A DNA stretch of 37,128 nt from positions 1 to 37,128 of the forward strand of contig CAKRRK010000015.1 in NCBI GenBank assembly GCA_934395135.1, given 5' to 3'. A program made the position numbers and the translations under genes. The DNA is from an uncultured Eubacteriales bacterium (GTDB lineage: Bacteria; Bacillota; Clostridia; Oscillospirales; Butyricicoccaceae). Positions 1 through 7,245 of this stretch are shown here, piece after piece. Positions within the stretch are counted from its first letter, which is position 1. Every line of letters starts with the position of its first letter. The notes under the pieces were generated by a model that was given only the letters and a program-made list of their open reading frames with translations, had not been told where the DNA came from and ran no database searches.

Positions 1-1
1 G

Positions 2-2245
2 CTATGGGGGGTGCTGGACGGTACATATTATTTTGTGTTGGCGCTGCTGTTGTCAAGGGCACAAATTCTTGGAGGATATTCGCCCTTTGGCGTAGCATTC
101 ACCGCGGCCAGCTGTTATCGGGGAAACGGCTTTTTGGCGGCTTTGGGCGCGTTCACCGGATATTTGCTCCTGGGCAACGGCGTCAGTGGATTCGGATACG
201 GCGGCGCAGCCTTGATTGTGGTGACAATGGCGCATGTGCTTTCCGGAACCAGGATTTCCAAACGGCGCTGGTTTATGCCGCTTGTCGCCATGGCGGCAAA
301 TCTTGTGACCGGTCTGCCGCTGTACGATCTTTCTACCGTGGACAGTCTTGCGTTGTTTGCCGGCACTGTCATTTTGACTTGGGGCGCGTCGTTTTTTTAT
401 GTGCTGGCGCTGGAAAAGGGAAAGAGTACGAAAAACAGAAAGCTGTTTGGCACGCTGGTTTTAACGGCAACGCTTTTGATTGCTTTGTATCATGTAGCGG
501 TGATCAGCATTCTGCACCTTTCCAGAGTGGCGGCGGTGCTGATTATTATGGCGGCGACGTATATGACCGGGCTGTCCGGCGGCTCCGCGGCTGGTGTGGC
601 CCTTGGCATGACAATGGACGCCGCAGCCGGGAGAAGTGTATTTTTCACCTGGATCTACGGATTTGCCGCCTTGATTTCCGGTGTGTTTCACAAGACGGGA
701 AAAGGGGTTTTTGCATGCGTGTATGTGGCGGCCAATGCGACGGCGTCCCTTCTTGGAATTACAAACGAGGGATGTGTGGCGGGACTGTTTGAGAGCTTTA
801 TCGCGTCGGTGCTGTTTTTTATTATCCCGGATGGATTTTGGATGTGGCTGGAGGAATACCTGGTGCAGCCAAAAGCCAGAACCTCTTACTATGTAAAAAA
901 AGTGCGGGAAACAGCAAAACATTATGTTTTTGAAATATCTTATGCGTTTTATGAAATGTATCTGTCCCTTATGAATGCGACCAAAAGGAATCTGCGGGAA
1001 AATGACGAAGATAGTTCCAGTGTATTTCGGTTCGCCTCGGAAACGGTTTGCAGAAAGTGCAGAATTCGGCATATCTGCTGGGAACGGGAATACCTTTCCA
1101 CAAGAAATGCGCTGAACGACGCGTCGGGCGATATGATGAAGACGGGCGTGCTGAAGGCGGAAAAATTGCCCCAGTATTTCTCCTCCCGGTGTATCCGTTT
1201 GCCGGAGTTTCTGCGGGCGGTGAATGAAAGTCTGGACGCCCTGTTTTTGCGCCGGCAGTTTCGGGACAAGCTGAACGAAAACAAAGGGTTGGTTGCAAGA
1301 CAGTATGCGGGTATTACCGGCGTGCTGCGGCAGATTGGCGGATATATGAGCGCAGGACCGGAATTTATTCCCTTCAAAGAAGACGTGTTTCGAAAATATG
1401 CGGAGGCCTTTGGGGCGGTACAGGAAATTTCCGCCTATCAGGATCCGTTCGGCCGTCTCTGTCTGGAGGTATCGGGGGAAGTGGTGCCAAAGATTCTGGA
1501 AGAAAAAGAGGCGTTTGTCTGCGGCCTTTCTTCTTTGATGGGAGTATCCCTGCGGCTGCCCCGCCAGATCAGCGACGAGCTTGGTACGCGGGTTTTAATT
1601 CGGGAGAAAGAACGGTACAAAGCAGACATGGGTGTGGGTATGTGCAAAAAGGAACATGAAACGGTAAGCGGAGATAACGCGGAATGCTTTGTGACCAAAA
1701 ACGGAAAGGCGTATATGTTGTTGTCCGATGGAATGGGCAGCGGGCAGGCAGCATGCCAGGACAGCAGGACGGCGGTGAAAATGCTGGAACGGTTTTTGCG
1801 GGCAGACATTGCGCCGCTGGACGCAATGAAGACGGTAGGGCCCGCTATTCAGATGCGAAACGACGAGGTTTCCTTTGTTACAATGGATATTCTGGAATTG
1901 GATTTATTTTCCGGGGAATGCCAGATTATCAAATGCGGGGCGGCGCCGTCGTACTATATCCGGCAGGAGGATATACGGTGCATCCGTTCCCTCAGCCTGC
2001 CGGTAGGCATTTTGTATGGCGAGGAGGAACAGGACGTGTTCCGGGCAGCGGCAAAGCCGGGGGATATGGTGATCCTTGCCACTGACGGCGTGCTGTGCGA
2101 TGAAAAAGAGTTGCTGGAACTGACAGAAGGGTTTGCAAAACAAAGCGCCAGAGAAATCGCCTCCAAAATCGTACTCGCAGCCAAGGATAAAGGCCGGGAA
2201 GACGATATGACCGTTGTCGTTATGCGCATTGAAAAAAATGGATAA
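2..2245 (+). CDS. spoIIE: Stage II sporulation protein E, 5'-truncated
   Basis: Membrane-bound PP2C-type serine phosphatase that in spore formers dephosphorylates the anti-anti-sigma factor SpoIIAA and so activates sigma F in the forespore. The reading frame is open to the window edge, so the start lies upstream; 747 residues are visible against about 800 in the family. The first 280 residues or so are a run of hydrophobic membrane helices. A cysteine-rich CRKCRIRHICW segment follows in the central regulatory region. The C-terminal phosphatase domain shows the metal-binding DGMGSG motif (codons near 1727) and a late GREDDMTVVV motif near the end. The GTG at 11 is in frame but has no ribosome-binding site before it and is probably internal. 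No promoter is visible in the window. Assignment is firm; the N-terminal extent is unknown. Confidence 0.93.
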   Translation, partial: LWGVLDGTYYFVLALLLSRAQILGGYSPFGVAFTAASCYRGNGFLAALGAFTGYLLLGNGVSGFGYGGAALIVVTMAHVLSGTRISKRRWFMPLVAMAANLVTGLPLYDLSTVDSLALFAGTVILTWGASFFYVLALEKGKSTKNRKLFGTLVLTATLLIALYHVAVISILHLSRVAAVLIIMAATYMTGLSGGSAAGVALGMTMDAAAGRSVFFTWIYGFAALISGVFHKTGKGVFACVYVAANATASLLGITNEGCVAGLFESFIASVLFFIIPDGFWMWLEEYLVQPKARTSYYVKKVRETAKHYVFEISYAFYEMYLSLMNATKRNLRENDEDSSSVFRFASETVCRKCRIRHICWEREYLSTRNALNDASGDMMKTGVLKAEKLPQYFSSRCIRLPEFLRAVNESLDALFLRRQFRDKLNENKGLVARQYAGITGVLRQIGGYMSAGPEFIPFKEDVFRKYAEAFGAVQEISAYQDPFGRLCLEVSGEVVPKILEEKEAFVCGLSSLMGVSLRLPRQISDELGTRVLIREKERYKADMGVGMCKKEHETVSGDNAECFVTKNGKAYMLLSDGMGSGQAACQDSRTAVKMLERFLRADIAPLDAMKTVGPAIQMRNDEVSFVTMDILELDLFSGECQIIKCGAAPSYYIRQEDIRCIRSLSLPVGILYGEEEQDVFRAAAKPGDMVILATDGVLCDEKELLELTEGFAKQSAREIASKIVLAAKDKGREDDMTVVVMRIEKNG

Positions 2246-2307
2246 AAATTGAATAGGATGTAAAAAAACGGCAATACCTATTATTACAAGCTGCAAGGAG
2301 GAACGGT

Positions 2308-2559
2308 ATGGTTAAAGGCATATCCAAACGGGTTGTAATTATTAAAGGTAAAGAAAGCGAAAGCTTTGAAGAAGCCATTTTTATTGTAAAAGATCAGAAT
2401 GTCACAAGAGATGATGTATTAAAAGAAGCATGCAGGCTGATCAGCGCACAAAACCCAAGAACAAAACGCAGCAGGCGCCGGTTGTTTTTATTGTGCTCCG
2501 CGTTGCTGGGCGCGGGGGTAATGGGCGCTGTATGGCTTGCATGCACGCTTATTTTGTAA
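2308..2559 (+). CDS. Small conserved-looking protein with one C-terminal membrane helix
   Basis: An 83-residue protein with a strong AAGGAGG site at 2295-2301, six bases before the ATG, which supports real translation. The N-terminal 50 residues are soluble and mixed charge, with the stretch EEAIFIVKD. A basic RTKRSRRR patch at about 51-58 is followed by a hydrophobic segment to the C-terminus, as in a tail-anchored membrane protein with the basic patch on the cytoplasmic side. Short proteins with a similar EEAIFIV motif occur in other Clostridia as uncharacterised proteins, from memory. It starts 62 bp after spoIIE with no clear promoter between, so co-transcription is possible. I do not know its function. 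Confidence 0.8.
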   Translation: MVKGISKRVVIIKGKESESFEEAIFIVKDQNVTRDDVLKEACRLISAQNPRTKRSRRRLFLLCSALLGAGVMGAVWLACTLIL

Positions 2560-2629
2560 AAATAATATGAATTTTGCCTCTCATTTCACAGTGTCTGCAG
2601 CGATTGGAAGATCTCAGAGAAGCAAAATG

Positions 2630-2658
2630 TTGAAATGGATGGGGTTCTTTGATATAAT
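2630..2658 (+). promoter_or_regulatory. Sigma-A type promoter for dusB-sigma-anti-sigma
   Basis: TTGAAA at 2630-2635 and a perfect TATAAT at 2653-2658 with 17 bp between. It lies 38 bp before the dusB start and is the only good promoter ahead of the dusB, ECF sigma and anti-sigma genes, which have gaps of 12 bp and a one-base overlap and are probably one transcript. Confidence 0.85.
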
Positions 2659-2696
2659 AAATATCGACATTTTATGATTTTAGGAGAAATCGGGAG

Positions 2697-3665
2697 TTGA
2701 AGATAGGGAATGTAGCCATTGGGGGACGTTTCATTCTGGCGCCGATGGCTGGGGTAACCGACAAAGCGTTCCGCGCGATATGCCGGGAGGCTGGCGCGGA
2801 CTTGTCCGTCAGCGAGATGGTCAGTACCAGGGCGCTGCAGTTTCAGGATAAAAAATCCCTCCGCCTGCTGTCCCTTGCTGCCAACGAAACACCGGGCAGC
2901 GTACAGATTTTCGGCCATGACCCGGACAGCATGGCAGCGGGCGCGAGAAAGGCGGCAGAGCGCTCCGGCTGCCGGATCATTGACATCAATATGGGCTGTC
3001 CTGCGCCAAAAATTGTGAGCAACGGCGACGGCAGCGCGCTGATGCGGGATGTCCGTCTGGCGGCGTCGATTATCACCGCAGTGGTAAACGCGGTTTCTTT
3101 GCCGGTAACGGTAAAATTTCGAACAGGATGGGATGAGCAGCATCTCAATTACATAGAATTTGCAAAAATGGCGGAGAACAGCGGCGCGGCCGCCGTTTGC
3201 CTCCATGGGCGTACCCGTACGCAGATGTACAGCGGAAAGGCGGACTGGGAAAGCATTGCCGCCGTAAAGCAGGCGGTTCACATTCCAGTGATCGGCAACG
3301 GAGATGTTTTTTCGCCGGAAGACGCGGCGCGTATGATAGAGACAACCCAGGCAGATTTTGTAATGATCGGCCGGGGCGCGCTGGGAAATCCATGGATTTT
3401 TTCCAGAGCAAAGGAATTTTTGCGCAGTGGAGTCCTGCCGGCTCCGCCGTCCTTCGCGGAACGGCTGGCAATTGCGGTGCGGCAGATAGAGCTTGCAGCG
3501 GCGTATAAAGGGGAACGTATTGCGATGCTGGAAGCCAGGAAGCATTTAAACTGGTATCTCAAAGGCATTCCCCAGATCAAGGAATTTAAAATCCGGATAT
3601 CCGGCCTGACAACGTTGCAGGAGATGTATGCCATCCGGGAGGAATTGCTGTATAAAGTGCAATAG
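2697..3665 (+). CDS. dusB: tRNA-dihydrouridine synthase
   Basis: FMN-dependent enzyme that reduces uridine to 5,6-dihydrouridine in tRNA D-loops. The 322-residue protein starts with a beta-alpha barrel carrying the phosphate/FMN signature LAPMAGVTDKAFR (14-26), the catalytic cysteine in NMGCPAPK (C101), the KFRTGWD strand, HGRTRTQMYSG and the second FMN loop IGRGALGNPW. The last 80 residues form the helical tRNA-binding domain. The start is TTG at 2697, set by AGGAG at 2682-2686; no ATG fits the family N-terminus. First gene of the operon. The family is certain; DusB rather than another Dus subgroup is inferred from overall similarity to the Bacillus and clostridial type. Confidence 0.92.
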   Translation: MKIGNVAIGGRFILAPMAGVTDKAFRAICREAGADLSVSEMVSTRALQFQDKKSLRLLSLAANETPGSVQIFGHDPDSMAAGARKAAERSGCRIIDINMGCPAPKIVSNGDGSALMRDVRLAASIITAVVNAVSLPVTVKFRTGWDEQHLNYIEFAKMAENSGAAAVCLHGRTRTQMYSGKADWESIAAVKQAVHIPVIGNGDVFSPEDAARMIETTQADFVMIGRGALGNPWIFSRAKEFLRSGVLPAPPSFAERLAIAVRQIELAAAYKGERIAMLEARKHLNWYLKGIPQIKEFKIRISGLTTLQEMYAIREELLYKVQ

Positions 3666-3677
3666 AAAGGATATGTT

Positions 3678-4277
3678 GTGGAAGATAATTTGATCAAACA
3701 GGCAAAATCGGGGGAAGTGCAGGCTTTCGAAGAATTGGTTGCCCAGTATGAGAAAACAATCTATAATATCGCATACCGGTATTTTGCCAACGAGCACGAC
3801 GCAGTGGATGCTATGCAGGAAGTCTTTATCAAAATTTACCGTTCCATCAGTGGGTTTCAGGAACAAAGTTCATTTCGTACCTGGATTTACCGGATAACGG
3901 TCAATACCTGTCTGGATCTTTTGAAAAAGAACCGCCGGATACAGGTCGTTTCCATAGAGGAGGAAAAAAACAGCGGCCTGGAACAGCAGCTTGCGGACAG
4001 CAACGGGGAACCGGAACAGGCGCTGGAACAAAAGGAACTGCGCAAAAGCGTGGAAGAGGCGGTGATGTCTCTGCGGCCGGAATATCGGGGGGCGGTGGCG
4101 CTGCGGTTTGCGGCGGGGCTCACCTATGCGGAGATCGCGGAAGTGCTGGGGATTGACGAAGGCACTGTAAAATCCAGAATTTCAAGGGGCAGAAGAAAAG
4201 TCTGTGAAATTCTTCGGGCCAGTGGGAACTTATCGGCAAAGTATTCGTCTGACAAAACAGAAGGGAGGATGCTTTGA
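3678..4277 (+). CDS. ECF-type RNA polymerase sigma factor
   Basis: A 199-residue group 4 sigma factor. Region 2 spans about 20-90, with the core-binding and -10 recognition segment around DAVDAMQEVFIKIYRSISGF, the usual W/F motif SSFRTWIYRITVNTCLDLL, and no region 3. Region 4 (about 125-178) contains the helix-turn-helix AEIAEVLGIDEGTVKSRISRGR that reads the -35 element. An acidic linker (93-122) joins them. The start is GTG with AAAGGA at 3666-3671. Its stop overlaps the ATG of the following zinc-finger membrane protein by one base, the usual arrangement for a sigma/anti-sigma pair held at the membrane until a signal arrives. The stimulus and target genes cannot be seen here. Confidence 0.93.
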   Translation: MEDNLIKQAKSGEVQAFEELVAQYEKTIYNIAYRYFANEHDAVDAMQEVFIKIYRSISGFQEQSSFRTWIYRITVNTCLDLLKKNRRIQVVSIEEEKNSGLEQQLADSNGEPEQALEQKELRKSVEEAVMSLRPEYRGAVALRFAAGLTYAEIAEVLGIDEGTVKSRISRGRRKVCEILRASGNLSAKYSSDKTEGRML

Positions 4278-5137
4278 TGAACTGTAAAGAATGCAGAGAA
4301 TACATAGCGCAGGATCCAAAGGCATATGCATCCGGAACCTTGAAGAAACAGGAACTTGCAGCGCATCTTGCGGGCTGCGGCGAGTGCCGGCGGTATTTGG
4401 AAGAGATGCTGGCGGCGGAAGAATTGCTTTGCCAGCTGGAGGAACTGCCGGTGCCGGAGGACGCGCATGAGAAATGTATGGAAGCGGTGCTGCGGGACGT
4501 TGAACGCCGCACGGTACACAGCGGCCCCAAAAAACGGCGGATCCCGGTTTTTTCCCTGATGGGCGCTGCGGCAGCCGTGGTGATTTTGGCGGTGAGCGGT
4601 CACCTGGGAACCGTTTCCAATTATACCGACAGCACGGCAAGCGATGCGGCGGTTCCGGAAGTGGCAAGAATGGACAGCGCGCCTGGAGATAGGGGCAGCG
4701 ATTCCAGCGCGATCATTATGCCGGGGGACGATGCGAAAACGGAAATCACTATGTCGCCGTCGCCGGAGGATAGCGCCGGTCAGGCGCCGGCGCAAAGCCA
4801 GGATAACAGTTTGGAGAGTACCTTGACGGTAGAGGATATTGTGAATTTGTATGCAGATACTACCGCAGTGCTGGAAATCCCGGACAGCGTTGCAAAAGAA
4901 AGCTATGCGTTTTATGTTGTGGCCGCCGGCGGTGGTACGGCATCGGAAATAGGAGGCACCTTGTTGTATGAGAGCGGGGCAGTCAAGTATTTTCTGGTGG
5001 CAAACGAAATGACGTCTTTGGAAGAACTGTTTGACAGCCTGAAGACAGACGGCTTCAGCACCGTGTCGTCCGCGGATGAAAGAATCAACATCAATTCCGG
5101 GGCAGAGAACGGTTTGTTGGTGCTTATAACAGAATAA
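4277..5137 (+). CDS. Putative zinc-finger transmembrane anti-sigma factor
   Basis: A 286-residue single-pass membrane protein. The cytoplasmic N-terminus has the zinc-associated anti-sigma (zf-HC2) pattern: C3, C6, then H30, C34 and C37 in AHLAGCGECRRYL. A basic KKRR stretch (86-89) precedes a membrane helix at about 91-107. The rest is extracellular: a low-complexity Ser/Asp/Ala/Pro linker (about 110-180) and then a compact domain of about 100 residues that I do not recognise, probably the sensor. The start is ATG at 4277, with GGGAGG at 4263-4268; a TTG three bases upstream is in frame but worse spaced. It should bind and inhibit the sigma factor encoded just before it; this is inference from domain and position. 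Confidence 0.88.
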   Translation: MNCKECREYIAQDPKAYASGTLKKQELAAHLAGCGECRRYLEEMLAAEELLCQLEELPVPEDAHEKCMEAVLRDVERRTVHSGPKKRRIPVFSLMGAAAAVVILAVSGHLGTVSNYTDSTASDAAVPEVARMDSAPGDRGSDSSAIIMPGDDAKTEITMSPSPEDSAGQAPAQSQDNSLESTLTVEDIVNLYADTTAVLEIPDSVAKESYAFYVVAAGGGTASEIGGTLLYESGAVKYFLVANEMTSLEELFDSLKTDGFSTVSSADERININSGAENGLLVLITE

Positions 5138-5146
5138 AAAGAAAGC

Positions 5147-5172
5147 GGCGCTTAAAAACGTTTTTAAGCGCC
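5147..5172 (+). terminator. Perfect 26-bp palindrome, possible terminator
   Basis: Two 13-base arms with no spacer, GGCGCTTAAAAAC and its complement, starting 9 bp after the anti-sigma stop codon. In RNA it would fold with an ACGT loop and an 11-bp stem. The + strand has no U-run after the stem (ATGAATTT follows), while the - strand reads into CTTTCTTTTTA, so it is a weak terminator on + at best. It may instead be a DNA-binding dyad, since the S10 promoter begins 31 bp downstream. Confidence 0.45.
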
Positions 5173-5202
5173 ATGAATTTATAAAATACTTTCAAAATTT
5201 TG

Positions 5203-5231
5203 TTGACTTTTTGTTGGATGTGTAGTATTAT
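5203..5231 (+). promoter_or_regulatory. S10 superoperon promoter
   Basis: TTGACT at 5203-5208 and TATTAT at 5226-5231, spaced 17 bp; transcription would begin near 5238. It is the only convincing promoter between the anti-sigma gene and rplQ, so about 16 kb and 32 genes seem to depend on it. The 421 bp without a gene between the anti-sigma stop and rpsJ hold the palindrome at 5147-5172, this promoter and the structured leader. Confidence 0.85.
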
Positions 5232-5237
5232 AGTTAG

Positions 5238-5558
5238 GCACGATGTGTGCAAAAATGCGATGATGTCGGAGATTGCCGCCGGTTGGCGGGTAACTTCGGC
5301 GGAGTAAGTCCGACAATCGGGCGGTTGAGACAACTGCTAAGTTTTGCGTTAATGTTCCTGTTTGGTTCCGGAACCCACAGCGTTCTGCTGAAAGGCCGGA
5401 GGGGAACCACTTGCGTATTTTGGCCGGATGATGGAACGAGTATGCAATCCGGTTAATTTTATGCCCAAAACGCGATACACCAGGAAGGGTTGCAGTTTCT
5501 CTCCCGTACGTGTCGAAACCAGACGATAACGACATATGTACGAAAACAGGAGGAAAAC
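5238..5558 (+). promoter_or_regulatory. Long structured 5' leader of the S10 operon
   Basis: About 320 nt of untranslated RNA with six or more helices visible by eye: GCAC/GTGC (5238-5241/5247-5250); TGTCGGA/TCCGACA (5264-5270/5309-5315) enclosing CCGCC/GGCGG (5276-5280/5285-5289, loop GGTT); GCGGTTG/CAACTGC (5321-5327/5331-5337, one G-U); TGGTTCC/GGAACCA (5363-5369/5403-5409) enclosing CAGC/GCTG (5378-5381/5387-5390); TTTTGG/CCAAAA (5418-5423/5465-5470) flanked by GCG/CGC and stacked on CCGGAT/ATCCGG (5424-5429/5447-5452); and CGTACG-TGTCG paired with CGACA-TGTACG (5505-5515/5530-5542), five bases before the rpsJ ribosome-binding site. I see no intrinsic terminator. It matches no riboswitch, T-box, RNase P, 6S or SRP signature I know. 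A cis-acting r-protein leader is the best guess. Confidence 0.75.
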
Positions 5559-5867
5559 ATGGCTACAGAAAAAATCAGAATCAGGTTAAAGGCGTATGAT
5601 TATCAGCTGATTGATCAGGCTGCGGAAAAAATTGTGGAAGCGGCAAAGCGCACCGGCGCGAAAGTGTCCGGCCCCATTCCGCTGCCGACCGAGAAGGAGG
5701 TAATTACCATCCTTCGCGCGGTACACAAATACAAGGACAGCCGCGAACAGTTTGAACGCCGCACGCACAAGCGTCTCATTGATATTCTGACACCTGGTCA
5801 GAAAACAGTGGAAGCGCTGACTACGCTGGATTTGCCGGCGGGTGTGGAAATCGACCTGAAGTTCTAG
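5559..5867 (+). CDS. rpsJ: Small ribosomal subunit protein S10 (uS10)
   Basis: A 102-residue S10, the normal length, with the standard opening EKIRIRLKAYDYQLIDQ and the conserved GPIPLPTEK loop. Binds the 30S head and doubles as NusE in antitermination. The start is ATG 5559, five bases after AGGAGG (5548-5553); an in-frame upstream ATG at 5490 would add 23 residues without family similarity and lies in the structured leader. First gene of the superoperon. The rpsL-rpsG-fusA-tuf genes that often precede rpsJ are not here. Confidence 0.98.
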   Translation: MATEKIRIRLKAYDYQLIDQAAEKIVEAAKRTGAKVSGPIPLPTEKEVITILRAVHKYKDSREQFERRTHKRLIDILTPGQKTVEALTTLDLPAGVEIDLKF

Positions 5868-5959
5868 AAGCAAGCAATTAGCCTAGGCCCGTCCGGTTAT
5901 GCCGGCGGGCAGGTCAAGTTGGCGCAAGCCAACCAATAACCTATAAGGAGGAAAATAAA
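5868..5959 (+). promoter_or_regulatory. Hairpin-bearing spacer before rplC
   Basis: A 92-bp gap where most gaps in this operon are under 20 bp. It holds a bulged hairpin at 5887-5910 (GCCCG-T-CCGG, loop TTATG, CCGG-CGGGC) and a perfect 6-bp hairpin at 5918-5933 (GTTGGC, loop GCAA, GCCAAC) capped by a GNRA tetraloop. It ends in CTATAAGGAGG (5941-5951), the rplC ribosome-binding site. There is no U-run, so it is not an intrinsic terminator. Role unknown: translational control or RNA processing. Confidence 0.65.
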
Positions 5960-6595
5960 ATGCAAAAGGCTATTATCGGCAAGAAAGTCGGCATGACACA
6001 GATTTTTGACGCCGAAGGCAAGGTGATTCCCGTAACGGTAATTGAAGCGGGTCCTTGCTCTGTGATTCAAAAGAAGACGGAAGAAAAGGAAGGCTACAAC
6101 GCAATTCAGCTCGGTTTTGCCGATGTTGCGCAGCGCAAGCTCACAAAGCCGGAGATTGGCCACCTGAAAAAGGCGGGCGACGCTTTGAAAAAGTATCTCA
6201 AGGAGTTCCGCCTGGACGACATCTCTTCTTATAACGAAGGGGATGTTTTGAAAGCGGATGTTTTTGCGGAAGGTGACTGTGTGGATGTAACCGGCACCAG
6301 CAAGGGCAAAGGCTTTGCGGGCGTTATCAAACGGTTTAACGCCGGAAGAAGTCCCATGTCCCACGGCGCCGGCCCAATGCACCGGCATCAGGGTTCCATG
6401 GGCGCTTGCTCTGATCCGTCCCGCATTATGAAGGGCAAAATGATGCCTGGACATCTTGGTGCGGAACAGGTAACCATCCAGAATCTGGACGTTGTAAAGG
6501 TAGACCCAGAAATGAATTTAATTGCAGTGCGTGGCGCCGTTCCTGGTCCTAAGGGCGGTATCGTATTCATTAAGAATACGGTGAAAAACGCCTAA
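5960..6595 (+). CDS. rplC: Large ribosomal subunit protein L3 (uL3)
   Basis: A 211-residue L3, the family length. Starts MQKAIIGKKVGMTQIFD, the standard L3 opening, and contains the long central extension that reaches towards the peptidyl-transferase centre (GKGFAGVIKRFNAGRSPMSHG) and the GHLGAEQVTIQNL strand. One of the first proteins to bind 23S rRNA. Read from its own strong ribosome-binding site after an unusually long, hairpin-bearing spacer; 26 bp separate it from rplD. Confidence 0.98.
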   Translation: MQKAIIGKKVGMTQIFDAEGKVIPVTVIEAGPCSVIQKKTEEKEGYNAIQLGFADVAQRKLTKPEIGHLKKAGDALKKYLKEFRLDDISSYNEGDVLKADVFAEGDCVDVTGTSKGKGFAGVIKRFNAGRSPMSHGAGPMHRHQGSMGACSDPSRIMKGKMMPGHLGAEQVTIQNLDVVKVDPEMNLIAVRGAVPGPKGGIVFIKNTVKNA

Positions 6596-6621
6596 GGAAG
6601 TAAGGAAAGGAGGACGAAATT

Positions 6622-7245
6622 ATGCCAAGCGTAACAGTTTATGATATGACCGGAAAGAAAACCGGCGAAATGGAGCTTCCAGCAGCGGTGTTCGGCATTG
6701 AGCCGAATATGGCAGTGGTACATGAAGCGGTAAAGAACCATCTTGCAAACAGAAGGCAGGGCACGCAGAGCACGCTGACGAGAGCAGAGGTCAGCGGCGG
6801 CGGCATTAAGCCGTGGCGCCAAAAGGGCACTGGCCGTGCACGGCAGGGTTCCATCCGTTCCCCGCAGTGGACGCACGGCGGCATTGCTCTTGGTCCAAAG
6901 CCGAGAACATATCGGTATGCGATGAACAAAAAAGTGAAGCGCCTTGCGCTTCTCAGCGCCCTTTCATCCAAGGCGCAGGCTGGCGAAATCATTGTGATCG
7001 ACGGTCTTGATATGGGTGAGATCAAAACCAAGAGTTTTGTAAAGTTCTTAAAGGATGTGGAATCAGACGGCAAGAGCTTGGTGGTAACGCCGGAAGTGCG
7101 CACAAACGTGGTAAAGTCTGCCGCCAACATCCCGGGCGTGAAAACTACTATCGTTTCCACATTAAACGTGTACGACATTCTTCATGCCGATAAATTCATT
7201 ATCGACAAGGATGCGGTAGCCAAACTTGAGGAGGTGTACGCATAA
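6622..7245 (+). CDS. rplD: Large ribosomal subunit protein L4 (uL4)
   Basis: A 207-residue L4 with the conserved exit-tunnel loop RRQGTQSTLTRAEVSGGGIKP followed by WRQKGTGRARQGSIRSPQW, and the globular ERL1-like domain (KSFVKFLKDV through LNVYDILHAD). In enterobacteria L4 represses its own S10 operon by binding the leader; whether the leader upstream of rpsJ here is a target is open. AAAGGAGGA precedes the ATG, and the stop overlaps the rplW start by one base, implying coupled translation. Confidence 0.98.
   Translation: MPSVTVYDMTGKKTGEMELPAAVFGIEPNMAVVHEAVKNHLANRRQGTQSTLTRAEVSGGGIKPWRQKGTGRARQGSIRSPQWTHGGIALGPKPRTYRYAMNKKVKRLALLSALSSKAQAGEIIVIDGLDMGEIKTKSFVKFLKDVESDGKSLVVTPEVRTNVVKSAANIPGVKTTIVSTLNVYDILHADKFIIDKDAVAKLEEVYA

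Noticed and set aside
11..13. GTG at 11 as the spoIIE start.
   Set aside because: The frame is open to the window edge and there is no ribosome-binding site; the protein would lack part of its membrane domain.
5260..5307. A 15-codon open frame (MMSEIAAGWRVTSAE) in the S10 leader, a possible leader peptide.
   Set aside because: No ribosome-binding site precedes its ATG, and both ends fall in stems of the predicted leader fold. Could be chance.
5375..5440. Partial similarity of the S10 leader segment GGAGGGGAACCACTTGCG to a T-box antiterminator bulge.
   Set aside because: The T-box consensus AGGGTGGNACCGCG is not matched, there is no terminator, and no specifier-loop arrangement is seen.
5247..5456. 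A 69-codon frame spanning most of the S10 leader.
   Set aside because: GTG start without a ribosome-binding site, composition unlike a protein, and it crosses several clear RNA stems.
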